Shown here: positions 7,313 to 14,656 of the stretch, in pieces | Numbering within the stretch: the stretch's first letter is position 1 | Layout: each line of letters opens with the position of its first letter | The notes under the pieces: generated by a model | Told to the model about the DNA's origin: nothing | The model's database searches: none | The model's input: the letters and a program-made list of their open reading frames with translations, nothing else | Position numbers and translations under genes: made by a program | Source of the DNA: Methylomarinum sp. | Lineage (GTDB): Bacteria; Pseudomonadota; Gammaproteobacteria; Methylococcales; Methylomonadaceae | DNA length: 14,656 nucleotides | Direction: 5' to 3' | NCBI GenBank assembly: GCA_013139755.1 | Contig: WTAG01000285.1 | Location: 1-14,656 of the forward strand

Positions 7313-8914
7313 ATGATACGTCTTTCTAACATTAAATTACCTCTCGACCACGATGAAAAAGCACTGGTCAATGCCATTTTATCAAGCTTGGAAATTAGCG
7401 CTGAACAACTGCTTAGTTTTAACGTGTTTCGGCGTGGATATGATGCCAGAAAGAAAACCAATATATTCCTTATATATACACTTGATGTGGAAACCTCTAT
7501 CAATAAGGTATTGCTAGATAAGTTCGCCGATAACCAGTTAATTAAAGCCACACCGGATTTAAATTATCACTATATTGCTCAAGCAGCGGATGGTTTATCC
7601 GAGCGTCCTGTAGTGATCGGATTTGGCCCATGCGGCCTGCTCGCTGGCTTGTTGTTGGCTCAAATGGGCTATAAACCCATCATTCTTGAGCGCGGAAAAG
7701 AAGTACGCGAACGAACCAAAGATACCTTTGGTTTTTGGCGAAAGAAAGTATTAAATACAGAATCAAATGTTCAGTTTGGTGAAGGTGGTGCAGGTACATT
7801 TTCTGACGGAAAGCTCTATAGTCAGGTAAAAGATCCTAAACAATATGGCCGAAAAGTACTGACAGAATTTGTTGCCGCGGGCGCACCTGATGAAATCATG
7901 TATGTCAGTAAGCCGCATATAGGGACATTTAAGTTAGTCTCTATGGTAGAAAAGATGCGTGCAAAAATTATTGAGCTAGGTGGCGAGATAAAATTTAGCG
8001 CCCGTGTAGATGATTTGGACATTGTAGACGGCCAAATCACTGGTTTAACGTTAGCCAGCGGTGAAAAAATAAAATCGCGGCATGTCGCACTGGCCGTTGG
8101 GCATAGTGCGCGTGACACTTTTCAAATGTTATACGATAAGAATGTCTATATTGAAGCCAAGCCCTTTTCTATTGGTTTTCGTATAGAACACGAACAATCC
8201 ATGATTGATGCGGCGCGCTTTGGACCTAATGCGGGTAATGCCATTTTAGGAGCTGCTGATTATAAACTGGTACACCATTGTAAAAATGGCCGTTCTGTTT
8301 ATAGTTTTTGCATGTGTCCCGGTGGTACGGTAGTGGCAGCAAGCTCAGAAGAGCATTGCGTGGTTACCAATGGCATGAGTCAATATTCACGCAATGAACG
8401 CAATGCCAATAGCGCTATTGTCGTCGGTATTGATCCTTCGGATTATCCTGGACATCCATTAGCAGGCATTGAGTTACAGCGCCAACTTGAAAGTAAAGCC
8501 TATTTGATGGGTGGTAATAATTATGATGCACCCGCACAAAAAGTTGGTGATTTCCTCAAAGGTAAATCTTCTAAAACCCTAGGCAAAGTTGAACCTTCAT
8601 TTAAACCGGGTATTAAATTAACTGACCTAACTGAGTTACTGCCTGATTTTTGTATTGAAGCCATTCGTGAGGCTATTCCTGCTTTCAACAGAAAAATAAA
8701 AGGCTTTGCGCTGGACGACGCTTTATTAACCGCAGTTGAAACGAGAACATCCTCCCCTATAAATATCAAACGTGGTGATGATTTACAAAGCATTAATACC
8801 AAAGGATTATATCCTGCGGGTGAAGGAGCTGGCTATGCAGGGGGGATTATGTCAGCGGCAATTGATGGTATAAAAGTCGCCGAAGCTATCGCATTAAGCA
8901 TGAATGCTAAATGA
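7313..8914 (+). CDS. FAD-dependent oxidoreductase, COG2509 family
   Basis: A cytoplasmic flavoprotein of 533 residues, the usual size for this uncharacterised dehydrogenase family. A roughly 95-residue N-terminal domain precedes the Rossmann fold, where GFGPCG (103-108) binds the FAD diphosphate and E126 should hold the ribose. Family-type stretches follow: FGEGGAGTFSDGKL (155-168), CMCPGG (333-338) and a C-terminal FAD-binding strand PAGEGAGYAGGI (501-512). The substrate is not known for the family. The ATG start fits family N-termini (MIRLSNIKLPL). No Shine-Dalgarno is visible upstream of it. The gene stands alone between a REP-containing leader and a 191-base gap before mlaA. Family assignment is confident; the physiological role is open. 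Confidence 0.88.
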   Translation: MIRLSNIKLPLDHDEKALVNAILSSLEISAEQLLSFNVFRRGYDARKKTNIFLIYTLDVETSINKVLLDKFADNQLIKATPDLNYHYIAQAADGLSERPVVIGFGPCGLLAGLLLAQMGYKPIILERGKEVRERTKDTFGFWRKKVLNTESNVQFGEGGAGTFSDGKLYSQVKDPKQYGRKVLTEFVAAGAPDEIMYVSKPHIGTFKLVSMVEKMRAKIIELGGEIKFSARVDDLDIVDGQITGLTLASGEKIKSRHVALAVGHSARDTFQMLYDKNVYIEAKPFSIGFRIEHEQSMIDAARFGPNAGNAILGAADYKLVHHCKNGRSVYSFCMCPGGTVVAASSEEHCVVTNGMSQYSRNERNANSAIVVGIDPSDYPGHPLAGIELQRQLESKAYLMGGNNYDAPAQKVGDFLKGKSSKTLGKVEPSFKPGIKLTDLTELLPDFCIEAIREAIPAFNRKIKGFALDDALLTAVETRTSSPINIKRGDDLQSINTKGLYPAGEGAGYAGGIMSAAIDGIKVAEAIALSMNAK

Positions 8915-9105
8915 TAGAAATCAGGTCATTTCCAAATTATCAAAGTATTTCATGCACGCTGCTAAGAAATATCAACATTGTAAGTAATAGACACATAATA
9001 CGACCTACAACCAAGAAAACCAGTTAGATAAAGATTGCTTTATAGCAGCCAAGAAAATACCCTTTGCATCATAAAATATGTAATTCCAAAATTAAAAGAT
9101 GAATA

Positions 9106-9906
9106 ATGAATACTAAAAATGTCTCCTTTACCAAAACGCTATTAAATAGCCTGTTGCTATTAACTATGCTTAATGGTTGTAGTTCTGCACCGACAAACCC
9201 TGATGATCCTTGGGAGGACTGGAATCGAGGTACTCAGGAATTTAATGATGATTTTGATGCAACGATAATGAAACCATTGGCAAAGGGTTACCTGTTCACA
9301 ACACCAGAACCAATTGACAGAGGTGTTTCTAACTTTTTCAGCAACATTGATGATATCGGCGTCACAATTAACGCCTTGCTACAATTTAAACTCATCCAGG
9401 CTGGCATGGATATGAGTCGATTCCTGATAAATACCACAGCGGGTATTGCTGGGTTTATAGATGTTTCCAGTATGATCGACTTACCCAAGCACAATGAAGA
9501 TTTTGGACAAACACTTGGCGTATGGGGTGTTCCATCCGGCCCCTATCTCGTACTACCTTTTTGGGGACCTAGCTCTCCCAGAGGCACAGCTGGCTTAATG
9601 GGTGATGCTTTAATGGATCCTCTAAACTACACTCTTTTTGCTGGTGCGGCAGTCAGTGCCATTGGTACAGTTGCAGATGTTGTTGATGTAACAGACCAAA
9701 GAGCAGGATTGATGTCCAGTGAGAAAATGGTTGATGAAGCAGCCATCAATCGTTATGACTTCATAAAAAACTCTTACATACAGTATCGTGAGCATCTAAT
9801 TTATGATGGTAATGTACCAGAAGAAGATGACTTTCTTGAGCTAGACATTGATTTTGAAGAAGAACCCAGTCATATACTTGAGCTTTCCCCTCCAGTTGAG
9901 GAATAG
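9106..9906 (+). CDS. mlaA: MlaA (VacJ) outer-membrane phospholipid-retrieval lipoprotein
   Basis: This is the outer-membrane component of the Mla pathway, which removes misplaced phospholipids from the outer leaflet and hands them to periplasmic MlaC. The signal peptide ends in the lipobox LNGC, with Cys25 as the lipidation site. Ser26 at +2 predicts export to the outer membrane. Family signatures are clear: DPWEDWNR (34-41), EDFGQTLGVWGVPSGPYLVL (131-150) then PFWGPSSPRG, and DPLNY (171-175). The length, 266 residues, is slightly above E. coli MlaA because of an acidic tail rich in Asp and Glu from about 237 onward. The other mla genes are not in the window, which is normal since mlaA is often unlinked. 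The purine-rich AAAAGATGA precedes the ATG as a weak ribosome site. Confidence 0.93.
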   Translation: MNTKNVSFTKTLLNSLLLLTMLNGCSSAPTNPDDPWEDWNRGTQEFNDDFDATIMKPLAKGYLFTTPEPIDRGVSNFFSNIDDIGVTINALLQFKLIQAGMDMSRFLINTTAGIAGFIDVSSMIDLPKHNEDFGQTLGVWGVPSGPYLVLPFWGPSSPRGTAGLMGDALMDPLNYTLFAGAAVSAIGTVADVVDVTDQRAGLMSSEKMVDEAAINRYDFIKNSYIQYREHLIYDGNVPEEDDFLELDIDFEEEPSHILELSPPVEE

Positions 9907-9983
9907 GCTCTCTTGATTAAGAAACCAGGTTACCAACACAAGAAATAAATAGCAGTTTTTTTTAATCTTTCACGAATGAATTC

Positions 9984-10027
9984 GGGGGGATCTCAGGTAG
10001 TAAGTACTTTACCCAACTGATTTCCCC
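9984..10027. other. imperfect inverted repeat between convergent genes
   Basis: GGGG...ATC..CAG on the left pairs imperfectly with CTGAT..CCCC on the right around a centre near 10005. It sits between the ends of mlaA and the carbonic anhydrase gene. No T-run follows on either strand, so intrinsic termination is uncertain. Confidence 0.25.
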
Positions 10028-10047
10028 ACCACAGACCGAGTCATACC

Positions 10048-10072
10048 CTGATGGTCTTTCCCAATCCATCAG
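10048..10072 (-). terminator. hairpin just past the carbonic anhydrase stop
   Basis: CTGATGG (10048-10054) and CCATCAG (10066-10072) form a seven-pair perfect stem with an 11-base loop, eight bases beyond the carbonic anhydrase stop codon. There is no U-tract, so it may stabilise the 3' end rather than terminate by itself. Confidence 0.35.
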
Positions 10073-10080
10073 CAAATATT

Positions 10081-10773
10081 CTAGTCTAATGCAAGTTCCC
10101 CCTTCAGAAGATCCACACTTGGCTTATAAACATCTTTCTTAGCCTCTCTTAATTGATAGATTTCATTCATATGACTCACCTCACTATAACGGACACCCAA
10201 ATCCTTAAGAATCCCTGTTTCTAGCGTATAAATACAACCATGAACACTTAATTCTTTATTATTACGCCAGGCTCTTTGTACAACGGTGGTATGGCAAACA
10301 TTCCTTACTTGCTCAATCACATTAAGCTCGCACATCCTATCCAGGCGCTCTGTTCTATCATTAATCTCAAGCAGCTCATCCTCATTTTGCTGATGTACGC
10401 GTTTAATATGACAAAGCCAGTTATCAATTAAGCCATGCTCTATCGGTTCCATAGATGCTTTAACACCACCGCAACCATAGTGACCACAAACAATAATATG
10501 CTTTACCTTTAACACTTCTACAGCAAACAAAATGACCGACAAACAGTTTAAGTCTGTAGGCACAACTACATTAGCAATATTTCGGTGTACAAATAACTCT
10601 CCCGGCCGCAATCCCACTAATTGCTCAGCAACAACCCGACTATCCGAACAACCTATCCATAAGTAATCAGGCGATTGTTGGTTCGATAAATCTGAAAAAA
10701 AGTTAGGCTTATTGCGTTTAATGTTTTCAGCCCATGCGGCATTGTTATCAAATAATTGTTTTAAGTGACTCAT
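10081..10773 (-). CDS. can: beta-class carbonic anhydrase (Can type)
   Basis: A cytoplasmic zinc enzyme that interconverts CO2 and bicarbonate, supplying bicarbonate for carboxylations. The 230 residues align well by eye with E. coli Can, including LWIGCSDSR, PGELFVHRN, TDLNCLSV and CGHYGCGGV. Zinc ligands are Cys42, Asp44, His98 and Cys101, with Arg46 in the Asp-Arg dyad. The Cys42-Asp44 arrangement is that of the beta class, which often shows a pH-dependent closed state. The ATG has AAGAG about seven bases upstream. The gene lies 88 bases downstream of the DmsB-DmsC fusion on the same strand. It may be read from the same transcript or from its own promoter: a TATAAA at 10796-10801 is a possible -10 without a good -35. 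Confidence 0.95.
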   Translation of the reverse strand: MSHLKQLFDNNAAWAENIKRNKPNFFSDLSNQQSPDYLWIGCSDSRVVAEQLVGLRPGELFVHRNIANVVVPTDLNCLSVILFAVEVLKVKHIIVCGHYGCGGVKASMEPIEHGLIDNWLCHIKRVHQQNEDELLEINDRTERLDRMCELNVIEQVRNVCHTTVVQRAWRNNKELSVHGCIYTLETGILKDLGVRYSEVSHMNEIYQLREAKKDVYKPSVDLLKGELALD

Positions 10774-10822
10774 TGTAATCTCTTATTTATCCTTTTTTAT
10801 AACGATGAGAGTACTTTGTTGT

Positions 10823-10842
10823 TTCTGGACTTTACCCCAGAA
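10823..10842. other. short hairpin between the fusion gene and can
   Basis: TTCTGG (10823-10828) and CCAGAA (10837-10842) form a six-pair perfect stem with an eight-base loop, 19 bases beyond the stop of the DmsB-DmsC gene. No U-run follows on the minus strand, so read-through into the carbonic anhydrase gene remains possible. Confidence 0.3.
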
Positions 10843-10861
10843 TCAATAATAAATACAGATT

Positions 10862-12775
10862 CTATTTTTTTCCAAAAATCCAGTTTATATGCTCAAGCAT
10901 ATCTTTAAACGAGTTTTCCTTAATCGTTTTGATTAACTCATCCACTTTAAACGCATGATGTCTTTCATAAACAACACCTACCTGCTGCATTTCGGCTAAT
11001 CCTGTTTCACGTGCATGATCAACAAAGCCATCATTTTTCCAAAAGAAAGCACCAGGCATAGTGGTAGGTATCACCAATACAAAAAACAAAGATCGACCAA
11101 ACAAACCCATAACAAGCATGGATAAAACCAGCACAACAGCGACAAGCAATCCTAATGTATTTGTTATCCCCAACACTGCAATTATCATTGCCAACATTAC
11201 ATTTAGCCCTAATAAAACATTCCTTAGTAAATAGGATTTACCATATTGAGTGACTTGTCGATAATAGGAAGCAGCACCTTCATTTTCTATCGCCAGCATA
11301 TCACGCGCATGCAAGATATGACCAATGCCTTCAATCACTAATCCCAAAGTAATGATTATTGCTAATGACTGAACAAGTAGTTGTACAGATGACATTTCTA
11401 TAGGCATTACCAATAAACTAACAAGCAGAAGAATTAATGCCCCAAAACTGAGCATAGAGCCTAAAAAAGCGGTTCCCGTTTGTTTATGGTTCCAAAAAGG
11501 GCGAGCAGGAATGCGGTACAATTTATACATATAATACAAGCCAATAACGCCACTTAGCACTCCCAGGCCAGCAAAACTATTTGCGATTATTTGAGCAAAA
11601 AGATTATCAAAAACAGAAAACACCATCGCGCCTAATAAGCCCGTGTAAAACATTGATACACCCGCTATTTCACGACTGACAGGTGAGAGTCTTAAATTAT
11701 TAAACCCTCTATAAAAACGATGTGGCTTACCTAAATGCATATTCAATTTATACAGGCCCACTGTACTAATCACAAAAATCGTTACGATTAATGGCATAAA
11801 AATTTCAGACGACGCCAATAAACCCAATTTTTCTGACGCTACAACAGGGCCTAGAATAAGCATTAAAAACGCGCCAACTGTAGCTTGAGTAAATAAGGTA
11901 AAAATCACATGCGCACTTTCATGGCTGGTTAACAGAGCCTTTAAATTCCAATGTTTTTCATGCCCTGCTTTCTCATCAACGACAGGTTTAAATTTATTTT
12001 CTGCATCATTTCTATGATACTTAATTGGTGCGGTATCCGTGCGTGTCATCTCCCGGTGTGAACCTTTGGTTTGTTGAAAACGAATATTGGGATGGGTAAT
12101 ATCAGTGGTCGGAAAACCCGGAATTTCAGCTTGTGCTTGCTCACGATTTTCAGGGATATTCTCTACTACCCCAAAATCCAATGCATTACCTAAACAAGCA
12201 GCAACACAAAAAGGTTTTAGCCCCACTTCCAGCCTATCTACACACATATTACATTTAGAGACTTCACCTTTTACAGGGTCAAGCTGTGGCGCATTGTAAG
12301 GACAGACCCAAGTACAATAACCACAACCAAAACAAATATCGGGATCTTGTAATACCGCACCATACTCTGCGAATTTGGTGTACGCCCGTGTAGGACAACC
12401 TTTTAAACATACCGGATCATCACAATGATTACAGGCCATTGAAATATTAAGCCGCTGATAATCAGGATACGTCCCACCCTCGACAAAACCAACTGAACGA
12501 AAAGCAATATGTGCAGGATTATCATTCTTTTCACTACAGGCGGCTTCACAGGCATGACAACCTATACAGTTATCCACATTCAAATAAAAGCCATGCTGTT
12601 TATAGCGATCAGGGTTATCACTGACTTCCAGGTCGCCATTGATATTCAGGCTTATTTCTCTTAACGCGTTGCCCTCTTCCGTCAGCTCAATATTTTGCCC
12701 ATAACGATTCTGTTCATTACTTTGTTCTTTTCTAAGAAAAGCATATTTTTGTTCGTCACTACGTACTTCAATCAT
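10862..12775 (-). CDS. DmsB-DmsC fusion: four-cluster ferredoxin plus quinol-type membrane anchor
   Basis: One 637-residue chain joins two subunits that are separate in DMSO reductase. The N-terminal half has 16 cysteines in four [4Fe-4S] groups: C70/73/76/80, C115/118/123/127, C148/151/154/158 and C175/178/190/194. A hydrophilic linker (about 215-280) follows. Then comes a DmsC/YnfH-like anchor with about eight hydrophobic helices (from about 289 to 560), including the family-like HLGKPHRFYRGFNNLRLSPVSRE... region. In the family, DmsC oxidises menaquinol or ubiquinol and DmsB passes electrons to the molybdenum subunit, so this protein should link the quinol pool to the enzyme encoded just upstream. 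The ATG at 12775 is preferred. A TTG at 12805 would add ten residues but lies inside a REP-like repeat. No clear Shine-Dalgarno is seen, and no Tat signal is visible. Confidence 0.88.
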   Translation of the reverse strand: MIEVRSDEQKYAFLRKEQSNEQNRYGQNIELTEEGNALREISLNINGDLEVSDNPDRYKQHGFYLNVDNCIGCHACEAACSEKNDNPAHIAFRSVGFVEGGTYPDYQRLNISMACNHCDDPVCLKGCPTRAYTKFAEYGAVLQDPDICFGCGYCTWVCPYNAPQLDPVKGEVSKCNMCVDRLEVGLKPFCVAACLGNALDFGVVENIPENREQAQAEIPGFPTTDITHPNIRFQQTKGSHREMTRTDTAPIKYHRNDAENKFKPVVDEKAGHEKHWNLKALLTSHESAHVIFTLFTQATVGAFLMLILGPVVASEKLGLLASSEIFMPLIVTIFVISTVGLYKLNMHLGKPHRFYRGFNNLRLSPVSREIAGVSMFYTGLLGAMVFSVFDNLFAQIIANSFAGLGVLSGVIGLYYMYKLYRIPARPFWNHKQTGTAFLGSMLSFGALILLLVSLLVMPIEMSSVQLLVQSLAIIITLGLVIEGIGHILHARDMLAIENEGAASYYRQVTQYGKSYLLRNVLLGLNVMLAMIIAVLGITNTLGLLVAVVLVLSMLVMGLFGRSLFFVLVIPTTMPGAFFWKNDGFVDHARETGLAEMQQVGVVYERHHAFKVDELIKTIKENSFKDMLEHINWIFGKK

Positions 12776-12786
12776 AAAAATAAGTG

Positions 12787-12871
12787 TGTAGGATGGGCAA
12801 AGCAAAGTATGCCCATCATTTAATTTATACGTCTATATGGACACATGACCAAAGCCTTTGCCCACCCTACA
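12787..12871. repeat. REP/MITE-like inverted repeat element
   Basis: About 85 bases bounded by inverted ends: TGTAGGATGGGCAAAGC on the left, and on the right the complement of TGTAGGGTGGGCAAAGG, 15 of 17 matching. Inside the left end GATGGGCA (12792-12799) and TGCCCATC (12810-12817) make an eight-pair perfect hairpin. It fills most of the 110-base gap between the molybdoenzyme and the fusion gene. Its sequence is unrelated to the REP pair at 7076-7155, so two families coexist here. It may stabilise the upstream part of the operon mRNA. No transposase is encoded. Confidence 0.6.
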
Positions 12872-12885
12872 GCAAAAGAAGCAGG

Positions 12886-14656
12886 CTAAAATGTTCTGGC
12901 TTCTTTATTTAATTGTGCCGCCTGTTGCTGATTAACCGATTCAATTCTGACAGCAGACTGCTTAAAAGCAGGTTGTCTTGAATGGGGATCTAACAAGCCC
13001 AGCGTTAATCGATTAACACAATCAAAAAAGTGGAAGGGAATAAAGACCATATTTCTTGGTACTCTTTGCGTCAGCATTACCATCACAATGGCATCTCCAC
13101 GTCGTGAAACAACTCGCACATAAGATTGATGAGCAATACCCTGTTCAGCCGCTGCATCAGGATTCATTTCCATAAACGGTGTGGGGCTATATTTATTATT
13201 ATTGCCAATTTTTCCGGTACGGGTACGTGAATGAAAATGCTCAACTAATCGACCTGAATTCAACCATAAAGGATATTGCTCATCCGGCCTTTCATTGTTA
13301 TCAATAAACGGCAGAGGAATTAATTTAGCGCGACCATCTGGATAGCGAAAAGTGGCTGGTTCTGTATACAAGCGCTTGCCGCCTTTAAGCGGTTTTTCAC
13401 CGTTTTTCACCTGCTCGTCTGTATAAGGCCACTGTATGCCCTTATGTTCTTCAATCAGGTCATGCGTCATACCCGATATATCGACCAGACGACCTTTAGA
13501 AAGCTCGCGCATTTCCTCAAACACTTCATCAAAGTTATCAGGAAAGTTCATTTTCCTGCCTTGCTCAAACTGCTGGGCAAGACCATTAAAGATATGCAAA
13601 TCTGTTTTAGATTGAGCATAAGGCTCTTTCACTTTACGAATGATATTGACCCGTCTCTCAGTATTGGTAAATACACCTTCTTTTTCCGCCCAAATCGCTG
13701 CGGGTAAATAAATATGGGCATACTGAGTGGTTTCTACATCAAGATAGGAATCCTGCACCACGCAACATTCCAGTTTTTCCAGTGTTTTTCTAATACGTGC
13801 AGTGTTAGGCATTGATGTCATTGGATTTGTACCCACTAACCAAAGCCCTTTAATCTTCCCTGTTTCAATCGCAGGAAAAATATCTGTTTGTGCCAGGCCT
13901 CTTTTTTTAGGGAAAAATTCAGGATCAACCCCCCAAAATTTACCTATATCTTCACGATCTTGTTCATTTTCCAATAAACGATAAGCCGGTAATCCAGAAC
14001 AGGATGACCATTCACGTGTGCCCATGGCGTTACATTGCCCGGTAATAGACAGACTGGTACCACCTTTTTTACCAATATTACCGGTAATTAAACTCAGATT
14101 ATTAAGACCCACCACACCATCAGAGCCATGGGTACTTTGATTAATCCCCATGGTCCAAATATTCATTGCTGCGCCCGCTTTTGCATATAAACGAGCAACA
14201 TGACGTATGGTATCTTCATCTATGCCACAAATTTTAGATGCCGTAACCGGATCATAATTTTTTACTTCAGCGGCTAATTCTTCGAAACCATTAGTATTGG
14301 CTTTAATATAGTCTTGATCTTCCAGACCCTCATCCAGAATGACATGCATTAATGCATTCATTAACACCACGTCCGTTCCCGGAGTAATGGGTAAATGCAT
14401 ATCTGCATTTTGCGCCAGCATGGTGACGCGAGGATCAACCACAACCAAAGGAAATTTACGTTTTTCTTGCGCTTCTTTAAAACGCCAGTAAATAATCGGA
14501 TGTTGCTCAGGTAAGTTAGATCCCCAGGCAATTAAACAATCAGTACTTTCAAAATCTTCATAACACCCCGGAGGACCATCAGAGCCAAATGATCGTTTAT
14601 AACCAGACACCGCTGACGCCATACACAAGGTGGTATTACCATCGTAATTATTAGTA
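12886..14656 (-). CDS. NasA/NarB-type molybdopterin oxidoreductase, probable nitrate reductase (5' end outside window)
   Basis: The last 589 residues of a molybdenum bis-MGD enzyme of the assimilatory nitrate reductase group. The frame is open to the right edge, so the N-terminal [4Fe-4S] domain is missing from view. In the visible part, LCMASAV near 14610-14628 carries the cysteine that should ligate molybdenum. Then come SFGSDGPPGCYEDFE, VVDPRVTMLAQNAD, GINQSTHGSDGVVGLNN, TGNIGKKGG and QCNAMGTREWSS, all cofactor-binding stretches of NasA/NarB. The C-terminal molybdopterin-binding domain includes NSGRLVEHFHSRTRTGK. It ends soon after this domain, without the BFD-like [2Fe-2S] extension of many NasA proteins, as in shorter NarB enzymes. 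The DmsB-DmsC fusion follows 110 bases downstream on the same strand. Nitrate is the likely substrate, but related oxyanions cannot be excluded. Confidence 0.88.
   Translation of the reverse strand, partial: TNNYDGNTTLCMASAVSGYKRSFGSDGPPGCYEDFESTDCLIAWGSNLPEQHPIIYWRFKEAQEKRKFPLVVVDPRVTMLAQNADMHLPITPGTDVVLMNALMHVILDEGLEDQDYIKANTNGFEELAAEVKNYDPVTASKICGIDEDTIRHVARLYAKAGAAMNIWTMGINQSTHGSDGVVGLNNLSLITGNIGKKGGTSLSITGQCNAMGTREWSSCSGLPAYRLLENEQDREDIGKFWGVDPEFFPKKRGLAQTDIFPAIETGKIKGLWLVGTNPMTSMPNTARIRKTLEKLECCVVQDSYLDVETTQYAHIYLPAAIWAEKEGVFTNTERRVNIIRKVKEPYAQSKTDLHIFNGLAQQFEQGRKMNFPDNFDEVFEEMRELSKGRLVDISGMTHDLIEEHKGIQWPYTDEQVKNGEKPLKGGKRLYTEPATFRYPDGRAKLIPLPFIDNNERPDEQYPLWLNSGRLVEHFHSRTRTGKIGNNNKYSPTPFMEMNPDAAAEQGIAHQSYVRVVSRRGDAIVMVMLTQRVPRNMVFIPFHFFDCVNRLTLGLLDPHSRQPAFKQSAVRIESVNQQQAAQLNKEARTF

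Noticed and set aside
9064..9092. TTGCAT-17-CAAAAT as the mlaA promoter.
   Set aside because: Poor match to consensus, and the predicted transcript would start too close to the ATG to include a ribosome site.
9954..9963. T8 tract after mlaA as an intrinsic terminator.
   Set aside because: No stable GC stem lies immediately upstream; only a four-pair stem more than 30 bases away.
12776..12805. TTG at 12805 as the start of the DmsB-DmsC fusion.
   Set aside because: It lies inside the REP-like repeat and adds ten residues encoded by the repeat; ATG 12775 is more likely.
14620..14628. TTG 14628 or ATG 14620-14622 as the real start of the molybdoenzyme.
   Set aside because: The frame stays open to the edge, and the residues here are the molybdenum-ligand motif, so the N-terminus lies beyond the window.

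Overview
The window is a stretch of a low-GC (roughly 40% by eye) gammaproteobacterial chromosome. Four things point to that group: an MlaA outer-membrane lipoprotein, a Can-type beta carbonic anhydrase, lipoproteins that fit the Lol +2 rule, and REP-like palindromes of the kind scattered in methanotroph-like and other aquatic Gammaproteobacteria. A Methylococcales-like source is possible, but that is only a guess. No integrase, transposase, CRISPR array, tRNA or rRNA was found.

Layout. (1) Bases 107-3451 (+) encode a large CHASE-PAS-PAS-GGDEF-EAL cyclic-di-GMP enzyme with a CZB-like zinc-binding tail. A possible gene tail lies in front of it. (2) Convergent to it, 3508-6942 (-) holds a two-gene unit: an NrtA/SsuA-like substrate-binding lipoprotein, then three bases later a membrane hybrid histidine kinase. 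No ABC permease or ATPase accompanies them. (3) A 370-base divergent intergenic region holds a palindrome, a pair of opposed REP hairpins and a short inverted repeat. (4) Bases 7313-9906 (+) carry a COG2509-type FAD-dependent oxidoreductase and an MlaA lipoprotein. (5) Bases 10081-14656 (-) carry, in transcription order, a NasA/NarB-type molybdopterin oxidoreductase cut by the window edge, a DmsB-DmsC fusion (four-cluster ferredoxin plus quinol-type membrane anchor), and a beta carbonic anhydrase.

How the genes may work together. The molybdoenzyme and the fused iron-sulfur/membrane subunit look like a quinol-linked reductase, most likely acting on nitrate. The lipoprotein-kinase pair looks like a ligand sensor in which a nitrate-transporter-type binding protein has been given to a kinase. 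The ligand is not shown by the sequence, and the link to the reductase 4 kb away is inference. The c-di-GMP enzyme adds a second membrane signalling protein beside the kinase. The flavoprotein, MlaA and carbonic anhydrase look like ordinary housekeeping genes. The most unusual items are the lipoprotein/kinase pair, the DmsB-DmsC fusion beside a NasA-like subunit, and two unrelated REP-like families.
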